A program made the translations under genes and the position numbers. Below, one piece after another: positions 6,550-8,730 of a DNA stretch of 8,730 nucleotides. The notes under the pieces are model-generated. The model made no database searches and was not told the origin of the DNA. It worked only from the letters and a program-made list of their open reading frames with translations. Position 1 is the first letter of the stretch, and each line of letters opens with the position of its first letter. The DNA is from Flavobacteriales bacterium (GTDB lineage Bacteria > Bacteroidota > Bacteroidia > Flavobacteriales_F > PHOS-HE28): contig JADZGG010000236.1 of NCBI GenBank assembly GCA_020854015.1, positions 1-8,730 of the forward strand, written 5' to 3'.

Positions 6550-8226
6550 ATGGCTTTTCCCCGTGACCTCGAGATCGCGCAGAAGGCGCAGCTGAAACCC
6601 ATATCCGCCATCGCTCAGAAGTTGGGCATCGACCCGGAAGTGATCGAGCCCTATGGTCGCAACAAGGCGAAGTTGCCGCTGAACCTGATCGACGATGCGA
6701 AGGCGGCGAAGAGCAAGTTGATCCTGGTCACAGCGCTGAGCCCCACGCCTGCTGGCGAAGGCAAGACCACAACCAGTATCGGCCTGAACGAGGGCTTGAA
6801 CAAGTTGGGTAAGAAGAGCATCGTGGTGCTCCGCGAACCGTCGCTCGGTCCTGTGTTCGGCATGAAGGGTGGTGCGGCCGGTGGTGGCTATGCGCAGGTG
6901 GTGCCTATGGAGGACATCAACCTCCATTTCACCGGTGACTTCGCTGCGATCGAGAAGGCCAACAACCTGCTCGCCGCGCTGATCGACAACAACCTGCAGA
7001 ACCGCAAGCGAACGCTCAACATCGATCCGCGCACCATCGCCTGGAAACGCGTGATGGACATGAACGATCGCGCGTTGCGCGACATCACCATCGGCCTCGG
7101 TGGTACCGGCAATGGTATCCCTCGTCAGGATGGGTTCAACATCACGCCCGCCAGCGAGGTGATGGCGATCCTTTGCCTGGCCACCGACATGGACGACCTG
7201 AAGAAGCGCTTCGGGAACATCTACGTTGGGCAGCGCTGGGACCGCACTCCGGTTTACGCCCGCGACCTCAACGCCCAAGGCGCCATGGCCATCCTGTTGA
7301 AGCAGGCCATCATGCCCAACCTTGTGCAGACCTTGGAGAACAACGCCGCAATTCTGCACGGTGGTCCGTTCGCCAACATCGCGCAAGGCGTCAACAGCGT
7401 GCTCGCGACCAAGATGGGCCTGAGCCTCGGTGACTACGTGGTGACGGAGGCCGGCTTCGGTGCCGACCTGGGTGCGGAGAAATTCTTCGACATCAAGTGC
7501 CGCGCGGCGGGGCTGAAGCCGAGCGCCGCGGTGATCGTGGCCACGGTGCGTGCATTGCGCTACCACGGCGGCGTGGATGTGAAGGACGTGAACACCGCCG
7601 CGCCCGAGAAGCTGAAGGCGGGTCTGGCCAACCTGGGCCGCCACATCGAGAACGTGGCCAAGTTCGGCGTGAAGGCCGTGGTGGCCATCAACCACTTCCC
7701 CACGGACACCGCCGAAGAGATCGACATGATCAAGGCGTATTGCTCCGAGCGTGGAGCCGAGGCCGTGCTGAGCCAGGGCTTCGCGAAAGGAGGGGAGGGC
7801 ATGACCGACCTGGCCCAGGCGGTACTGCGCGTGGTGGATGCCGGACAGAGCAACTTCAAGCCGCTCTACGAACTGGATCTACCCATCAAGGAGAAGATCG
7901 CCACGATCGCCCGCGAGATCTACCGCGCCGATGGCGTGGACTACAGCGCTGATGCCGAGACCGCCCTGCGCCGCATCGATAAACTCGGGCTGAACAACGT
8001 GCCGATCTGTATGGCCAAGACCCAGTACAGCTTCAGCGACGACAAGGCCCTGCGCGCGGCGCCCACCGGTTTCCGCATCACTGTGCGCGACATCGAGATC
8101 AGCGCTGGTGCTGGCTTCGTTGTGCCCATCTGCGGTGAGATCATGCGCATGCCCGGACTGCCGGAGATCCCTGCCGCCGAGGGCATGGATATCGATGCCA
8201 ACGGCGTGATCAGCGGCTTGAGCTGA
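6550..8226 (+). CDS. fhs: Formate--tetrahydrofolate ligase (10-formyl-THF synthetase)
   Basis: Fhs makes 10-formyltetrahydrofolate from formate, ATP and tetrahydrofolate in the cytoplasm, feeding purine synthesis and the wider one-carbon pool. The 558-aa product matches the usual bacterial length (about 555-560). Visible motifs are the ATP-binding loop SPTPAGEGKTTT (64-75), the first family signature GMKGGAAGGGY (104-114), FTGDFAAIEKANNLLAA (127-143) and the second signature VATVRALRYHGG (330-341, with Arg337 where Lys is usual). The C-terminal part includes KTQYSFSDD (490-498) and GFVVPICGEIMRMPGLP (522-538). The start MAFPRDLEIAQKAQLKPI is typical of the family. No Shine-Dalgarno sequence precedes ATG; the bases before it are instead C-rich (CTTCCTCCCCC). 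No folate-pathway partner such as folD is adjacent, so the gene appears to stand alone. Confidence 0.98.
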   Translation: MAFPRDLEIAQKAQLKPISAIAQKLGIDPEVIEPYGRNKAKLPLNLIDDAKAAKSKLILVTALSPTPAGEGKTTTSIGLNEGLNKLGKKSIVVLREPSLGPVFGMKGGAAGGGYAQVVPMEDINLHFTGDFAAIEKANNLLAALIDNNLQNRKRTLNIDPRTIAWKRVMDMNDRALRDITIGLGGTGNGIPRQDGFNITPASEVMAILCLATDMDDLKKRFGNIYVGQRWDRTPVYARDLNAQGAMAILLKQAIMPNLVQTLENNAAILHGGPFANIAQGVNSVLATKMGLSLGDYVVTEAGFGADLGAEKFFDIKCRAAGLKPSAAVIVATVRALRYHGGVDVKDVNTAAPEKLKAGLANLGRHIENVAKFGVKAVVAINHFPTDTAEEIDMIKAYCSERGAEAVLSQGFAKGGEGMTDLAQAVLRVVDAGQSNFKPLYELDLPIKEKIATIAREIYRADGVDYSADAETALRRIDKLGLNNVPICMAKTQYSFSDDKALRAAPTGFRITVRDIEISAGAGFVVPICGEIMRMPGLPEIPAAEGMDIDANGVISGLS

Positions 8227-8290
8227 AGTCGCCCATGCATCCTGCCGGGCAAGCGGATCGCCCTTCAAGTGTCATTGGCTTCCGAACGGT

Positions 8291-8329
8291 GCTTGGGGGA
8301 TGCGAACAGCTGGGACGCTTGCGCCAAGC
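8291..8329 (+). other. Mutually exclusive small hairpins in the fhs downstream spacer
   Basis: GCTTG-CGC-CAAGC (8317-8329) is a perfect 5-bp stem with a 3-nt loop. The same right arm, as CCAAGC (8324-8329), could pair with GCTTGG (8291-8296). Neither is followed by a T-run, so a standard intrinsic terminator is not supported. The rest of the 8227-8377 spacer shows nothing I can name apart from the promoter-like motif near its end. Confidence 0.25.
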
Positions 8330-8365
8330 AACCTCATGCCGGATCGTCGTCTTAGTGAGAGCTAA

Positions 8366-8373
8366 TAACTTGG
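8366..8373 (+). promoter_or_regulatory. Candidate -7 element directly before the 3'-edge gene
   Basis: TAACTTGG matches five of six fixed positions of TAnnTTTG. It ends 4 bp before ATG 8378, so if used, transcription would begin at or beside the start codon and the mRNA would be essentially leaderless. Confidence 0.22.
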
Positions 8374-8377
8374 AGTC

Positions 8378-8730
8378 ATGGGTCGTCGATTCCTCATCAG
8401 CGCGCTGGTCCTCATCAGCCTGCACACAGCCCGCGGACAGGAGTTCGTTCAACACCACCTGCCGAACGATACCATCTCCGCGGATCCGCCACTGGTCAAG
8501 GTCTTGCCGAACGGCGACCTGTGGGCGGCATGGACAAGTCAGGATATCCGCACTTCGCCTTGGACCTCACGTCTTCATGTCCGCAAGCTCGATGCAGCGG
8601 GCCAGATCCTGGTATCCAATGATCTTCGATTTCCCAACCCGGGTGGATGGTTGATGCTGCACGGAGCAACGCCTCTTCCCGGCGATGGATTGGCACTGGT
8701 CGGCCATTTCGATTCAAAAGGGGTGCTCAT
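8378..8730 (+). CDS. Exported protein of unknown function, N-terminal 117 codons (3' truncated by window)
   Basis: The reading frame is open from ATG 8378 to the window edge (117 full codons plus two bases). It begins MGRRFLISALVLISLHTARG, a clear signal peptide with a basic n-region and a hydrophobic core; cleavage before Gln21 is plausible. The mature part (PLVKVLPNGDLWAAWTS, then HVRKLDAAGQILVSNDLRF) has the rhythm of beta-propeller blades, with a strand, a GD/AG turn and a strand. Many T9SS-exported proteins look like this, but the C-terminus is outside the window, so a sorting domain cannot be checked. Its frame was chosen over a competing frame from 8235 because only this one has a signal peptide and sensible composition. 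No family is assigned. Confidence 0.72.
   Translation, partial: MGRRFLISALVLISLHTARGQEFVQHHLPNDTISADPPLVKVLPNGDLWAAWTSQDIRTSPWTSRLHVRKLDAAGQILVSNDLRFPNPGGWLMLHGATPLPGDGLALVGHFDSKGVL

Noticed and set aside
6466..7695. 409-codon minus-strand open frame opposite fhs
   Set aside because: The fhs frame is unambiguous through this region, and the antisense frame has shadow-like His/Val/Arg composition with its end translated from the GCACATNN repeat.
8227..8377. Possible riboswitch (a GCAACC-containing stretch near small stems)
   Set aside because: The GCAACC run superficially recalls an S-box core, but the required flanking helices and order are not present, and no methionine-related gene follows.
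8235..8654. 139-codon plus-strand frame in the last region
   Set aside because: It overlaps the frame from 8378 that has a clear signal peptide, and its own translation is Arg/Ser/Cys-rich with no structure-like pattern.

Overview
The window reads as chromosomal housekeeping DNA with two secreted-protein genes, from a GC-rich, uncultured-type member of the Bacteroidota (Flavobacteriales-like is my best guess, not proven). The reasons are a C-terminal type IX secretion (T9SS) sorting domain on a large Asp-box protein, starts that lack Shine-Dalgarno sequences, short intergenic gaps holding motifs close to the Bacteroidota -7 element TAnnTTTG, and Bacteroidota-like versions of proline dehydrogenase, AroB and AroA. 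No phage, transposon, CRISPR, tRNA or rRNA signal is visible.

Layout: a complete monofunctional proline dehydrogenase gene lies on the minus strand (stop at 2-4, preferred ATG at 1196-1198). It diverges from aroB (1282-2409), and aroA (2381-3604) overlaps the end of aroB by 29 bp. The 83-bp divergent region holds nested inverted repeats and candidate promoters facing both ways. A short gap follows, then a 926-residue secreted protein with sialidase/sortilin-type Asp-box repeats, a lipoprotein-like signal and a T9SS sorting domain (3668-6448). A 101-bp spacer with four tandem 8-bp GCACATNN units precedes fhs, encoding formate-tetrahydrofolate ligase (6550-8226). After a 151-bp spacer, a second exported protein starts at 8378 and runs off the right edge.

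Function: aroB and aroA supply two steps of the shikimate pathway and are very probably co-transcribed and translationally coupled. Proline dehydrogenase starts proline catabolism. Fhs charges tetrahydrofolate with formate for purine and other one-carbon metabolism. These are separate pathways, and nothing suggests a joint biochemical role beyond the aro pair. The two exported proteins are the accessory element.

I found no convincing undescribed multi-gene system. The points most worth a second look are the combination of a lipobox-like signal with a T9SS sorting domain, the GCACATNN repeat in the probable fhs leader, the inverted repeats between proline dehydrogenase and aroB, and the divergent PEP-loop sequence of AroA.
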